Source: Ischnura elegans
Lineage: Eukaryota > Arthropoda > Insecta > Odonata > Coenagrionidae
DNA length: 64,000 bases
Direction: 5' to 3'
NCBI RefSeq assembly: GCF_921293095.1
Contig: NC_060254.1
Coordinates: 64,154,069-64,218,068, forward strand
Shown here: piece after piece, positions 12,301-25,707 of the stretch
Layout of the letters: each line of letters opens with the position of its first letter
Position numbering within the stretch: the stretch's first letter is position 1
Translations under genes and position numbers: made by a program
The notes under the pieces: model-generated
The model's database searches: none
Seen by the model: the letters and a program-made list of their open reading frames with translations, nothing else
What the model was told of the DNA's origin: nothing

Positions 12301-14118
12301 ATTTTCCTATTTTCTGAAATTTCATCAGTTTTAGCACATACCAACACGTGTACTTCCCTCCCGTAGGCTCTTTGTTTTTATACTAATCTGTTCGATTTAC
12401 TGTGTAAATCCTCTTGCGGTATTATGCGGTAATATATCTCATTTCTACGTTTCCATGACATCTTCTCAACTTCGGGACAGTGTCTTCCAGCATTATTGAA
12501 AAAGTCTTCTTATTCTTCTCACAAGTTAATGTAGAGGAGTTAGAGTTTGACGCGCTTGATAACCGGGGGGGGATGGGATGAAGTAGACCATGGGGTTAGA
12601 TGGCATGAAATGGAACGATACATTTATGGGAAAACTTTTCCAACAAAGAGCCCTCGCCTAGTCTACTTCCAACTATGGCATTTAGTTTTATTTCGCAAAT
12701 GTGTTTTTATTTCATAGGAAACGTGGGAAATGCTACGAGTAGGTAAACACTATTGAATGAAATCCTGTTTTCTGTTCCGTAACCTTTTGGTGGACGTTCG
12801 TAACTTCTACTAGAGATTCCCAATTTCTGGAGTTAACGACTTATTCCTGTATCACTTCTGTTAGTTGCAGAAATATTGCAAGAATAAGTACTGTTATCTG
12901 TCCGGGCTCAAACCAAACTGCCAATGTATGTGTGATAAACCTGTTCCTGAATAGCAATTGATGGGATTATTTATAGGCATACTTCGATTAAATCGTCTGC
13001 ATTTTTATTTTATAGATTAACTTAGATATTTTCATTTTTAGCATAGGTACATACCAGGGAAGGACGTCATTTGAGAGGTTCAACTTCATGATTAACCTAG
13101 GTGTCAAACTGTTATCAATGGCCAAACTAATTGTCGATGGTTTGAGATTACTGAGGGTTTGTAGGAAATGAATTGCATGTTTAATTCCTGCTTTATGTAA
13201 TATATCCCTGTAAATTTAATGAAAAATATAAGTGTTCCAAGTTAGCTACTTGTTCTCTATGCAAGGATGCCACATATTGGTGAAGTTAAGCTGAGAAGTA
13301 ATCGAAATTTTACTCTAGAGGCACTTAATTGAATATGGTTCCAAATTTAGGTTACGAGTGCTATTATAGTCACCGGTCTTTGTGGATAGATTATAACAGC
13401 TCGAAGTTATATGGAACACGAGAACTTTGCTCATGGAGCACTCCAGCCTGTGACTATAAAACGATGGCCCGAAACTTCCATCGTGATCGTACAGATCAAA
13501 GAGCGAGCCATATTAAAACTTTTGTATGGGCTTGTAATGGTACTTTTAGCTCAACACAATATGCAGTTTGATCGATTCTCTTATACCGATGGAGCCTTTC
13601 TACTGGAATGCTCATCCGAGTTTCACAAGTAGAACATAGGCGCCGTATATCCTCGCTCCAATCAAAGGCAATGAATGGTGAAAAATGCCATTAAATATTT
13701 AATCTCTCTTAAGTACAGTTTCTCTATATGATCACGAAGATCGTGATTTTGTCCTTTTAGGGCTCAAAATAGGTTAGTTGCCTTTTGCCTACATAACGGT
13801 TATTTTTGTGCCCCTACCGTTATTTGTATAGGAGAAGTCTATGCATTCTTGCCATTGAAAAAATATTTTACCTTATGCATAAAAAATTATAATATAGCCA
13901 GTGATACAAAGAGCCGTTTTTATTTCATAAAATTTTATCTCTTTTCTTTGTAAATACGTGGAATAATGATTGTAAGGCACGATATAAATTCACTCTTATC
14001 ACAATGCAAGAAAAGTGTGATACTATAGTTATACAAGAAAATTGGCGGCGAGCTTCAGGAAATATAGTCTTACCGAACATGAATAATAATTAGAGTTTAG
14101 ATATTGCCTAGTAAATTT
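9333..14118. other. AT-rich non-coding DNA
   Basis: No recognisable coding sequence, RNA gene or repeat unit. A G run lies at about 12564-12572. All frames are short. Confidence 0.55.
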
Positions 14119-14192
14119 ACATAAAATGGTCTTAAAAGGATTGAAATATAGCTTCCTATCTTACTTGTTTGAATAGGAAGCTGATTTTATGT
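14119..14192. repeat. Imperfect hairpin
   Basis: An outer 9-bp stem (ACATAAAAT with ATTTTATGT) and an inner perfect 10-bp stem (AGCTTCCTAT with ATAGGAAGCT) are separated by an asymmetric bulge of about 22 nt on the left arm. The apical loop is 13 nt. It could be a MITE remnant or a small-RNA-like hairpin; the large bulge argues against a conventional microRNA precursor. Confidence 0.45.
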
Positions 14193-17100
14193 GGTTTGCA
14201 TACAAATGAACGATAAAAAATAAATCTAAACCTTTATCTTGCTCTTAGAAACATTTCTATTGGAAAGCTTTTGAGAGGTGCGTTACCTAAGCATGGGCTT
14301 GCTATTGTGAACCAAACGAACTGTAGTAATGTGCGTTTCTACCTAAGTACTAATATATACGATTGAGAGCGTGGATATTGGGAGTTTGGCATCACAACGA
14401 AAAATTTAGCGGAAATACTTCCGTGAATTTATGAAAGTAATAATATTACTGCTCTATTATTTAAGGTACATTTGAAAAGCAGTTTTATCAGTGGATAATA
14501 AATTTGATAGAAATAGAAGCATTAAATGATGTACCTTTAAATGAATTCATATAGGGAATTAAAAATTTGGGAGAATGAATTTTTAGAGATATATTACTAA
14601 TTAAATGTTGCCTTTATATCACAATAACAATGAAAAACTGTCAGCTCTCCATCAGGAAATTAAATTGATTTCCCTCAAACCGTTTCTGTACCGTTCTCTC
14701 CTATATATAGTTTCCTCACCCGGTTTAATTTTCCATCATACATCTTTTACCTTTCTCTATCTACTCATTTAATCTCGCTACAAATTCCTGGTACTTCTCT
14801 CTTCACGTTTTACGAATTACTTTCACTTCCGTCTTTCCTCGTCATAGTTCATAAATGTTCCCCTTCCTCGAATCCTGCTCGACAGGCGTTTACTTGAAAA
14901 CGCCTACCTTTCATTTCTTTCCACGGCTTTTTACCAAAAGTGAAGCGAGTGTGTCGATCATTTCTCGATTTTATCCCGTAGTTATGTCACTAAGCCAACT
15001 TAATTTCTAACTCTCTAACTAGGGATTTTGCTTTTTCGACCTACCAGCTCTCGCCCGTAGGAAAACCCGAGAAGATAGGTATTTAGACGATATATATTGA
15101 TATCACCAGTCGAGTAGGCATTTCTCCCTTGATACGTACCTTGCAATAGGGTGGTTTCCTATTATTTTTTTATTGCCTAAATCGAAAGATTATTACTCCT
15201 GGTGTACGTATTTTACGCTTTTAGATTTTTAAATGGCGATATCTATTTTTCGCGATTAAATGAAAAGTGAAAATTTTCAAGCGCGCGAAAACGCGACGCG
15301 TAAGTAGGAATGATTGGAAAAAGTCCGTGCGACGCATTTCTGGTTCCCCCTCCCGCCTTGTGAGGTGACCTTGATCGAGGCTCTGAGCGCTGATAGGACG
15401 CAGGATGCTAGCGGGTAGCTGAGTACCTTGCTGGATGGTAGCGCTTGGCTTAAAAAAGGTTTATTAATACCTTATCAAACGAAGAGAACTTTCCGACCTT
15501 AGCCAGTTTTAATAGGTGATTATTAAGACATGTTTACCTGAGCTCTGTGCCTCATGCATGCATTGATAACCTCAGACGATGTATAACTCCTATCCTCTCG
15601 TGTAGAAACTAGGTCCCTGTGACGTCACGTGGAGTGGAATCGCATGGGCGCCAATCTGGCCTTTTTCAAATGAGGGTAAAATTTGACCCTTGCCATTCGT
15701 CTAAACCGGTATTTCAAAAACCAAATAATTTGTGTATTATGAATACACTAATGGTGGGTAACGAATCGCAATCAATGCCTTTCGTTTTATTTGATGAAGG
15801 AAACTACCCTATTTGATTTGACGTGTTTACAAAAAAGAAGATATTTCGGTAGACCTTGAACTATTTTCAGTTTTTCAAAAGCAATATTTACAATACTTGC
15901 AGGATATTTTAGGGATATTTATTCTGACATAATTAAAGTTTTCCACGGGTAGTCTTTGTTGCGTGAAAGTAAAGTCCCTACGTGCTTCAAACTCTTAATA
16001 TAATCTATTAATATGTAATGGTGAATATACGAGTAGATGTACTCTAACAATGCTCAAAAGTTCTGTAGAATAGTTAGAAATCCTTGAATCATAATAATTT
16101 TTTAGCGGCCAAGCATCTCCACTTAGCTCCGTTAAATTGTGGTTATTCAGCTTCTATGCATTACATGCACCAAATTATACTTTAATATTTTATTAAGTTA
16201 CGCAACGTTCAAAATTATTAAATTAGAAATAAAAGTTTAATAAACAGATTGATTATGCTCGAGAATAAAATACTTTCTTCAGTAACAACACGCTGGGAAT
16301 TGACGAAGGAATTACAAATTATTTTTTCTTTCAATTTCAACGCCCCCTTATTTTACCCCTGGTGCCGGGCTCAACTACTTCCGAGATTTAGGCAGTCAGC
16401 TCTCTCCGCTACGACATTGCAATTTACGGCTGAAACTTTTATCCAATACCGCCGGCCTTAGAGAACCAGCCAACTCCGTACACATGTTTACCGAAGGTTT
16501 GCAAAGAACAATCGAAATTCACGATCCATGGACTTGGCTTGAATAAATGGTATTACTGCAAACCTGAATTTTCTCGAAATGAAGAAGGTTACGGGCTTGC
16601 TAGCCAGTCTGTCGAAATTTTATGGAAAAAGTTGCCGTAGAATCATCGAAAAAAATGTTAATGGCCACACATTTATAACAGGAGTGAGCCACTATCTTTT
16701 GAACATTGAGTTAAAATATATCTTAATAGTAGGCTTGTTAGTAACTGTTTTCCTTGCCCCAAAATCGGTAATTTTTGAAGAGAGCAGTAGGGATCTCAAG
16801 AAATGATGTTTGCTGGCAATCACTTATTTGACTTTCCACAACTATGGTTTCCTATTTCAAATGGGTCATCTACATATTGTGATGTCTTTATGGACATACT
16901 TCGAATTTTTTGCTACGCGTTGATTCAATTCAAATTCAATCAATTTGTAAGACGATTTTATAAATCTTACGTAATTACGAAAATATTACGGAATCTAACC
17001 GTGCCATTTTCCTTTTGAATAAAAGAGTTTCTTATTCGGGAATTTATTTTTGCTTTTTTCACCAGATACGTAATTTTGTGGTTACAAATTTCTAGTGATT

Positions 17101-17729
17101 CCTTGCTGACGTTTCAAATTCATTTAGTTTTATATTTCGTTGATAGCCTTTGCATAATTAGCGAAATATAAAAATATACGGCAAAGTAATTTGCTTCTTT
17201 TCATTGTAATTTCTCATTTATTCGCAACATTTTAGTGTATCCTCTACGTTTTAGTACCCAGTTCATGGAAGCCAATGAGGTCCTTCACGTTTCTGAATTA
17301 ATCAAGGCCTATCATCAATAACAGTAATTTTAAAAAAAATTTTAAGTAATCTATCCGTAGGTGCACATTTGACTAACTATGGAATGAGATTTTGCGGAGT
17401 AACATTTCCACATTGTCTTATTTCTTTATAAAGGGAGTTAAAATCAGCCTTTATTGCCCTCTCGGTATAGTTTGAACAGTTCGTAATTGAATTTACTCCT
17501 TAATCAAACGGAATTGCACCAAGTACTACCTGCTACAAAAATAAATTGGGAAGAGCGTGACGAACTGTTACGCCATTTAAACTTGACATTCTTTCCGAAG
17601 TCTCGTTAAACCCTCAAGGAGAACAGTTGAAGTGCTACGTGGTAGAAAACTTCGATGGGCTGGCAGAAAAAAATAAAAAAATTGAGGGAAGAGAAGTGTT
17701 TCCTCTCCTCGCATTGAAAAGAAAATTTA
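14193..17729. other. Non-coding DNA including a pyrimidine-rich block and a GC-richer block
   Basis: 14690-14900 is pyrimidine-rich on the plus strand. 15240-15720 is GC-richer, with CpG-rich strings (CGCGCG, ACGCGACGCG), a good donor-like GTAAGT at 15301 and a CGTCACGTGG string near 15622. It looks like a dispersed repeat to me, but no copy exists elsewhere in this window to prove it. No gene is supported. Confidence 0.4.
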
Positions 17730-18104
17730 AAAAAACTTCAAAAATAAATTCTTTCCGAGAAAAATTTCTCTAGGAAATTTCTCATTCCGGACCCATTCTT
17801 CCCACCTCTTCGCGGCCCCTCGGCCGTTACACATTCTTTGCCGGGGTTCACACTCTCCTATCCCACGATTCAACTCGGTTAAATGGTTTGGGTAAAGGTG
17901 TGGCCGGATAAGGTTTAAAAGAGCCACCGGGGAGGTTTTGGGAATCACCCCGCGCGATCCTAACTCCCTAACGATTTCCATTCTGGGACGAATCATTATT
18001 TAAGACCGACTGTGCGCCTTTCCTGAACCGGCCTTTTGCTAAAGTCCCACGGCAACTGCCATTTCTCGCGCCACTTCCTTCCATTTCCTTTGAAAACATT
18101 CCAC

Positions 18105-18640
18105 CCAGGGACCAATAGGGTTCCCTTGAGGCGTTCGCCACCTCGAGACTTTCAATTCCCATCCTTGAAATTCTTCCCCGCTTTCTCTCGGAACTAGTCG
18201 AAGCGATTATTAATCCCTCTACCGCAGCCCTTCGCCCTTTGTCACCCCACTGGTAATTGTTTCCATAGCACTGTATTCCATATCAAAAGTACATATAGAG
18301 CAGTTGGAAAATCGTCCTGGATTCTCCAACCTCTCCTATCGCATATATTGGTGAAAGGTTGCTCTGGGATAAAATATGGAAAACAAATAATCTATCAGTC
18401 GCCAAAGTACCTAAGGTCCATGATGCCCACGAAAATACCTCATTGTATACCAAATCATGGATAAAACTCATTCAGTACTATCCAGATCCAAACACTGATA
18501 AAGTACGAATAGAGTTTCATCCTTATCATCTTGCAGTTTGTTTTGAATTCTTGAATGGAATTTTACGCAGTCTCTATTTTCATCCTAGATATTTTATTAG
18601 CATCTGAATTATATGTATTATCATATTTAATGGCCAGTTT
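18105..18640. repeat. Tandem duplication, first copy
   Basis: This matches 18791-19330 at an offset of 681-689 bp. Anchors include GCGTTCGCCAC, GGAACTAGTCGAA, a shared GTCACCCCACTGG and CATCCTAGAT/CATTCTAGAT at the far end. Divergence is clearly visible by eye and includes small indels, so the duplication is not recent. The pyrimidine-rich 17750-18104 lies just upstream and is not part of the second copy. Neither copy has a continuous reading frame. Confidence 0.75.
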
Positions 18641-18790
18641 AAATTAAACTCTGTTCCACCCATATCGGCGGACAATATTCTAAAAGATACCTATCTGGCA
18701 TTTGGGTGGTCATATGTTCCACACTTTCACATTTTCAAATATTTTCCGTCGTATTTTTACTATGGTTATATCGGTTTGATTTTCATCAGG

Positions 18791-19330
18791 CCAGAGACCA
18801 ATACTCTTAAGGCGTTCGCCACATCGAGGGTTTCAATTTCTATCCTTGAAATTCTTACCCGCTTCCTTTTGGAACTAGTCGAACCGATTATTAATCTCTC
18901 TCCCACAGCCCTCAAACCTTTTGTCACCCCACTGGTTATTGCTTCCGTAGCACTGTGTTCCATATCAGAAGAACCTATGGAGCAGTTTGAAAACCTTCCT
19001 GGATTCTGCGAGCTCTCCTGCCGCATAGATAGGTGGAAGGTTTCTCCGCTATGAAATATGGAAAAAATATTGAACCAATCACCAAATTTACTCTAACTTC
19101 ATGATGCTCATCAGCGAAAATTCCTCATAATACGTAAAGTCATGAATAAAATTCATTCAGCATTATTTAAAACGGAAGTCTAATCATCAAGTTCGAATAA
19201 AATTTCATCCTTTTAGCCTTGCAGGTTGATTTTGAATATTTAACTTGAATTTAAAGCGGCGCATATCTTCATTCTAGATATATTCTTAGGTAATATATTT
19301 TCATATTTTGCCGTCATATTGAATAGTTAC
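18791..19330. repeat. Tandem duplication, second copy
   Basis: Counterpart of 18105-18640, with substitutions and indels along its length. Open frames on both strands here (about 86-92 codons) are not preserved in the first copy, which argues against coding function. Confidence 0.75.
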
Positions 19331-20239
19331 CTTTATTCCATCTGTAGTGGAAGTCAATTCAATAAAAGGTACCTCGGGTAGTCATCTGCTATGCACTTAT
19401 TCACATTAAAAAATTTTGTTATCGCTATATCTGTTGGATTTATGTTTGGCCAAATGAAAAGATTTGAATCTTACTTGAAAGTTTTGTTTCTTCTTTTTTA
19501 TTGGATGATTTTCATGCTCAATAATTTATAATGAAATATGCAGTACAGCTGCAATTTTGTAACGTAAACCTTTTTTCATATTTTTCAGAATCAAGAACTT
19601 TAGTCTGTGACATTCGGGTGAGTATTGGTGAACAATGTTATTAATTCTTTTTATATTCAACTAGTTTCAGTATGTAGAGCGACTAATCAAGGCTAATATT
19701 TCTCAAGTGAGACTAAGCACACCTCTTAGCGTCCTGATTTTGTCAATAAATATTTTTTGCTCATTTCGTGGGGAATTCCTTTGACGGTTTTTACCCTAAG
19801 ATAAGATAAATAAGGAAATACATTTGAAGCTTATCATAGTATAGAACAAAAACTAGAGTGCACTTTATAATGTACCATGAAATATATAAATACTACCACG
19901 CAAGCAACTTCAATAGGCTTGTGGCAGGGGGGAGGGGTTAGGATACCACCCATTTACAAATAAAAAGGAAAAGCTCTAACAAAATTACGCCTAGTATTTC
20001 TTTATCGATTTATCGTTTAGGAAAAAAATGAATTCCCATAATTATCTGTTCTGCAAAATAACTCTCTTTATTTATTATTTCTGTCTGACCTAGAAATATA
20101 GAGACGTTCTAATATGATGTCGGTGGCTACCTTGTTCTGTACCTCACCATGTATTGGGAAACATTCAAATTAGTAGCGGATTCAGGTGTTTTATTTGACG
20201 AATTCAGGAAACCGCTCTTCAGTTCAGTTTTCAGCCAAT
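19331..20239. other. AT-rich non-coding DNA with one exon-like segment
   Basis: Apart from the candidate 29-nt segment at 19589-19617, nothing is recognisable. Confidence 0.5.
19589..19617 (+). other. Candidate 29-nt microexon
   Basis: A T-rich tract ending in TTTTTCAG (19581-19588) is followed 29 nt later by the consensus donor GTGAGT (19618-19623). The enclosed segment is open in one phase only (two bases, then nine codons reading SRTLVCDIR). The combination of strong acceptor, strong donor and open frame fits a microexon in a long intron, but such pairs also occur by chance in 64 kb. Confidence 0.2.
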
Positions 20240-21090
20240 TTACTTGGCTTCACTAATCCCAAAACTCACCCCATCCGTTCTCCGCTCAACCCAATTACGC
20301 CGTAGTACATCTCCACACTTCCTCTTCGAGTTGCCGCTACCTGCAATTTTTTCCCGCTCCCACCCGAGAACGGACTTGCTGAGCCTCGTGAACATTTCCT
20401 CGCGTCATTCGGCCGACTCTTTTCCGCTGCCTCGACCTCTCCGCGCCTTCCATTCCCAGAAGTCTCCACCTCATCTCACACACACTCTCTTTCTCTATCT
20501 ACATCCCGCGGGGATAAAGCAAAAATAAAAAAGTATAAAAAAAATAACCGAGTCTCCACTCCACGGAGGTAGACCTAAGGCTTCCCCACCCTACTTCTTT
20601 TCAAGCACCCACGGGGCCTTAATCCTTCCCCGCACGCCATCTTAAGGGGCCTTATCAATTCTTCCGTTCCTTCCAAGAAGAAAGGGGGAAGCAAAACTTT
20701 GCTTTCTCATCGGTCGATCGGACTCGTAATGAGATAAGACCGGTGCGGTTGAATCGAGTTCTGGAATTGTTTCTCCTTCCTGACTACCCCAATTTCAACC
20801 CCCGCTCCTCCATGGATTCCCTCTTCCCCCCCCCCATCCGGCCTCACCCTCTTTATAGAACTCGGCCTCTTCTTCACGGAGGGTGGAGCGTTCAACCACT
20901 CCCCTCCGAAACCCCTTCAACCCTCTCCACGGCCGCCCTTTTAGCGCACGCAAACACTGGAGAATCTGTCGGAGAGACCGGGGCGGCGGGCCCTTTCACA
21001 ACGAAACTTGCCTACTTTGCTCAGTCTTATAATTCCACTCAACCATCGCCTTCCTCTCCTTCTGCACTCCTTACATTAAACCTTCCCATC
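20240..21090 (+). other. Long pyrimidine-rich, GC-richer block
   Basis: C and T dominate the plus strand for about 850 bp, including a nine-C run near 20827. Frames of 94 codons (20244-20528) and 139 codons (20743-21162) exist, but their Ser/Pro/Leu content follows base composition and they have no recognisable domain. The block passes directly into the decayed tandem array downstream. Confidence 0.5.
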
Positions 21091-22510
21091 CTGCCTCCTT
21101 TTAGTCTCAAACGCAGCACTTCCTCTGCCTCTTTTCCAAGACTATTTGCTGAAGTGGGCTAAATTATTTCTCATTATTTTTAAAAATATCAATGCTAATG
21201 TTTAAGAATATGTATATTAATTCAATAGCATTATTGCATTCCTTTTCTCTCCCCCTCTCACCAAACCATCGCTATTATAGCCTCAAAATGAGCCCTCTTC
21301 TGCTTCTCTCCAAGACCTCTTGTCACAACAGACAGAGCTGTTTCTAATATTCATATTTAAAATACAATTGAAAGTCAGAATATGATAATTTAACTCAACT
21401 ATTGCCTCTATTTCGACCTTTTCTCCTTTGATTCTACTTTATCCTTCTATGTCTTCCCATTTTTGTCTCTCAGTACTTCCTATGTTTACACGCAAGGATA
21501 CTTTATTACAATATACTGGATATTTACGGTGATCATTCTATTCTAACACCACCATTTCTATAGTTTTTATTTCCCTGTGTCAAATCTTCCCTTTATCTTT
21601 CATCTTTATGCCTGACTACCACACTTCCGTGCCATTTTCACACCGGTATCCTTTGAAATAGACGGATTATTGCATTTATTGCATATGTAAAATGAATAAA
21701 ACAGCCACTTCACTCAATCACTGTCGTCTTCTTTCTCATTATTAATCCTTCCCATCTACCCGGTTTCAGTCTCAAGCCGATCACTTCACCTGATTGTTTT
21801 CCGATGAACTTTGTTGGAGTAGAATGAATTTTTTCAGTCGTAGCATATATTAGGAAATGATGCAATTATTCCAATCACTTTTCATCTTCCCATCCTTTCG
21901 TTTAAGCTACCTTTGAGCTACATCCGCTATTATGCCTCAAATTGAGTACCCTTTTTGCGTCTTATTCAAGAACTCTTCTTATAATAGACGGAATTATTTC
22001 TATGCTAAAAATTACCTATAAAAATACTTAAAGAAATTAATTTTCTCAAGTAATGTCCTTCTTTTTTTTACCACCCCTCTTATTTAAAATTTCCGAGCTG
22101 TCCTCCTTTCTAGTCGCAAAATGAGCGCTTCCCTTACTCCATCTTCTAAACAATTAATTTTAACAGCCGCAAAAATGTCTATATAGCATGTTTAAATTAG
22201 CTTTGCAAACGATGAGAAGCTAATTATATTTTACCGCTTTGATTCTATCTATTGCTTGCGTTGAACCTTCTCTATCGCCCTCTTTCTTTAGGTTTTTTTT
22301 GAGCAATAGTTAGTTTAATACGTACTGGCAAGCGCCTCTGCAAATCATTGCTTTTCTAATATGGTGCTATTCTACTTTTTCTATACCTTCACTTAATCTT
22401 TCTCCATCCCTATTATTGTCTCAAATGGAGAAATTCCTTCGCCATTTATTCTCTGTCTTGCCTTACTGCGGAAGTTGGCGATTATAATTGTGATTTATAA
22501 CTTATTTAGA
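21090..22510 (+). repeat. Decayed tandem array, period about 165 bp
   Basis: A recurring motif of the form TATTAT-GCCTCAAAATGAG, then CT-rich DNA, then a 'caagaactctt...gacggaatta' segment and an AT-rich tail, repeats along the array. Anchor positions (the G of GYCTCAA) are about 21104, 21280, 21465, 21610, 21769, 21934, 22113, 22291 and 22419, with spacings of 128-185 bp. Units are strongly diverged; 21280, 21934 and 22113 are the clearest. The period is close to the nucleosome repeat length typical of satellites. No coding frame runs through it. Confidence 0.6.
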
Positions 22511-24979
22511 CAGCGGTGCTGGTTTTTTTATCGCTATTCATCAAATTATTTAAAACATGAGACTGGGCCTTTTCCAATAAATACGAGGTCAGTATTGAGT
22601 TCATGTTCCATTTCATTGTGGAGACATTGTATTCCAGTTAGCGCTAGTGTTAGAGTAGGTAGTTCAATTTCCAAAGTAGGTAACCATTGAGATAATGCGA
22701 ATTGCATCTGAATATACCACATAAAAAGTTCGTGCATAATCAGGAAAATGATATCTCTTTTCAAAGTGTCCCTCGAATTTTTCTACATAAAAGATGTATC
22801 ATATTGCCATGCATGAGTATTTATCATTTTTTGCCGTCCTTAAAAAAACCCTTAATTTTTGTTGTCCACAACAAGCATGAAGGATGACAGACGGCTGAAA
22901 CTTGTTTTATGAGGCAGAATGGAAAGTGTTCATGCGAGCGTTTACCCTGAGGCATTTGTATGAATACGTGGGGGACAAGTGTTTTTGTTTGATGTTCCTT
23001 TCATGAAATCTTCATCGTCCCACGCGAGAAATAATACCTTTCAGCTCCATCAATCAAAAAGCGTGACTTTGAAATTTGACGTAACACGTCACTTTTTGCG
23101 GTAAGACGAAATAGCTTTTACTGCTTCTCTTTTCTTAAATGTTTTTTTTTAATTTATCTCCCTGTTCTTGACATGCGTACATCATATAGTTATCTTTGCT
23201 GAACGTTATCAAATAGCTGATGTCATTACAAGTTTGATAACAAATTTTCTACCTTTCCTTACCGAAAGCCGGAGATATATATTCATAGAAGCCCAAGGTC
23301 TACAACGATAAATTACTCTTCAGTATTGAATTTAGTTAAATATATATGTCGTATGTTTATGTTATATCTTAATATTTTTGGAATTGTGCTCCCGATGAAT
23401 TTCGATAGAAGAATGATATCTCATCGTAGATTATCTCCTCGTTAAAAGTTAATTCTAATGAAAAGAGATTAAGTATGGAAATGTATTATTCCAAATCCCA
23501 TTATTATTTCAATGTTCATCCACGTGTTAAGTTGATATATTTTGATCCAGTGAGAAAGTTGAAAAACTCGTAGAAGCAGATAATATCCAGATGCTTTTAC
23601 AAGATATTTATGGGGGTTGGAGAAGGAATCGTTCGTTTGTTCACTTTTATTTTGAAAGACAGAACGGCATATTGCGAGAACCTTGGTTTTTCTCCTTATT
23701 TACAGAATATCTATGCATTAATACCCAACTTTAGATCCTTCTAGTTAAGATAAATTCCGCTATTACCAGGTTTTCATGGATTACCTACCTCTCTACTCAA
23801 CGGAAACTGGAAGTGATATCGTAAATGTAATATAATATTCAAAGCATATGTCCGAAAACACTAATTTTCATTTGTTTTGCTCAATTATAAAATTTTAAAC
23901 GAGCAAAAGCAATATTTTGAAAAAAAAAGCTTCTCGCGGTCGATTACATATTTAAGCCAAATTTATAGGGCCCAATGGAATTAAGAAAATATGACCACTT
24001 TATAATCCTACAATTTGAGTTTGGGTTCAGCTTTCAAAATTTTCTCACATGAATAGATAGAGATGAAATGTCAATTACCATAAATATCTTCTTGATGTTA
24101 ACAAAGAGCTGCTAAAATAAAGTTTTTAAATCCCTCATATTATTTTTAATGAGAAGTCTGACGGACCTGGTCGGAGATTTACCAATGACGTAGCTGTACA
24201 ATGCTACCTCGGTAGTCCTACGCAATAAAAAAATGTTGAAAGCTGTTCCGTTTATTTCCCGAAAAAGGTGTGCGATGTTTAAACACTTGCTAAATAAGTT
24301 TAAATCGTTAATAATGCATTTTATACGATTTTACTTAATTAGGAGAAAGAATTGTATTTTCTGCTCTAAAATTTTTTCCATATAAGTTTCTCAACTCGGT
24401 ATTTTCTCAAAGAATTTTGATGCTCTATCTCTTGATGATTTTTTTATTCTATCCTCTTTTCTATTTTTGTTACCCACATTGCCATTACTTTGTGAAAATT
24501 TACCATAGCAATTTTGTTATAAAGTATGAAAACTATAATAAGGATGAAATATCAACTTACCTGACCAGAAATCACTTTATGCATATTTAAACTTCAAGGG
24601 GTTTCGTTTTATTGAGGATTATGGGGAAAATATAGATTTAATTATTATTTTACTTCGAACTAATGCTTTTCTTTTGACGGTGAAGAGAATAAAATAGTGG
24701 AAATCACTTCGTGCATAAAAGATGTCTACGCTTATCGTGGTTTTTGCATTTGCAGACGTGATTCGTACTCTGTACCTTAATCTTATAATTAAGTACACAC
24801 CTCTTCACACTAAGGCTTACCTTGTTTATCTTTTAAGATGCCGTAATTCAATTGCCTACCGGTAATGCCCTGGAGCTTGCTAACCAACTCAACGATATTT
24901 TTATCCTCTTCCCAAGGGCGTGGAATATTTCATTGAAACCTCTGGCTTTTTAATTTTTTTCTATATCGTTCCTGACATC
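22511..24979. other. AT-rich non-coding DNA
   Basis: Nothing recognisable on either strand; frames are short and unsupported. Confidence 0.55.
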
Positions 24980-25480
24980 TCCTGCTCACACCACCTCCCT
25001 CTCGTTATCCTGGGTCACCCCTATCGCAACCCCTACTCCTTTACAACCCCCGCCCAAGCGTAACATTTTTTCTCTCCCTCACACCCCTTGCCACACTCCC
25101 TTAGGGCCCCCAACCCTCTTCCCGTCTATCCGCAAATGCTTCCTGCTCCTCCAAAATGTCTCCTTCCCTCCTTGTCCAGGACGAAGATAAATGAATATCA
25201 GTGATTAATGAAATCTTTGGCGGGGTGGTTCAGATGGGGTGGATTTTTACCGGAGAAGGGAGGAGGCCAAGGAGGGATGGGGTGAAGGTAGCTCGGGGCA
25301 GGAAGAGATGGACAGGGAATAGGGGTTAGCGGGGTAGGTTAAGGACTGTAGGAGCATCGTGGTGGTAGACGCATAATAGAAAATAAGAAGGCGAGGAGTA
25401 GAGGCGCTAGAAATGGAAGCAGACCTGGATGTTGAATGATGGAGTGGAGATGTCGGCGTTCAGAATCATGGACGGAAAAA
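24980..25480. other. Pyrimidine block followed by purine block (strand switch)
   Basis: 24980-25180 is CT-rich on the plus strand, and 25215-25470 is G/A-rich on the same strand. The two halves do not align as an inverted repeat by eye, so this is a composition switch and not a simple palindrome. Confidence 0.5.
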
Positions 25481-25707
25481 TATAAAACCTTATCTCTCGA
25501 AGCTAGAAGTCCCATGGAGGCATGCTTGCGAGTAATGTAGTGGTGATTCTATTATTTGGATCCGGCCTTAGAAAAAAATGCAGATATCACCTTTATACCT
25601 CACGACTGTTTTTCGCCTATCGTGATAAGGTGATAATAGTTTAAACCTCAATAGCTCGAAAAGAAAGGGGATGGGTTTCTCTCGCTTAAATCTAGCTTAA
25701 ATTTCCA

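Noticed and set aside
18766..19054. Opposed 86- and 92-codon frames
   Set aside because: They lie in the second copy of a tandem duplication and are not kept in the first copy.
21090..22510. CRISPR-like array
   Set aside because: Units are about 165 bp, diverged, and lack short identical repeats with unique spacers; the genome is eukaryotic.
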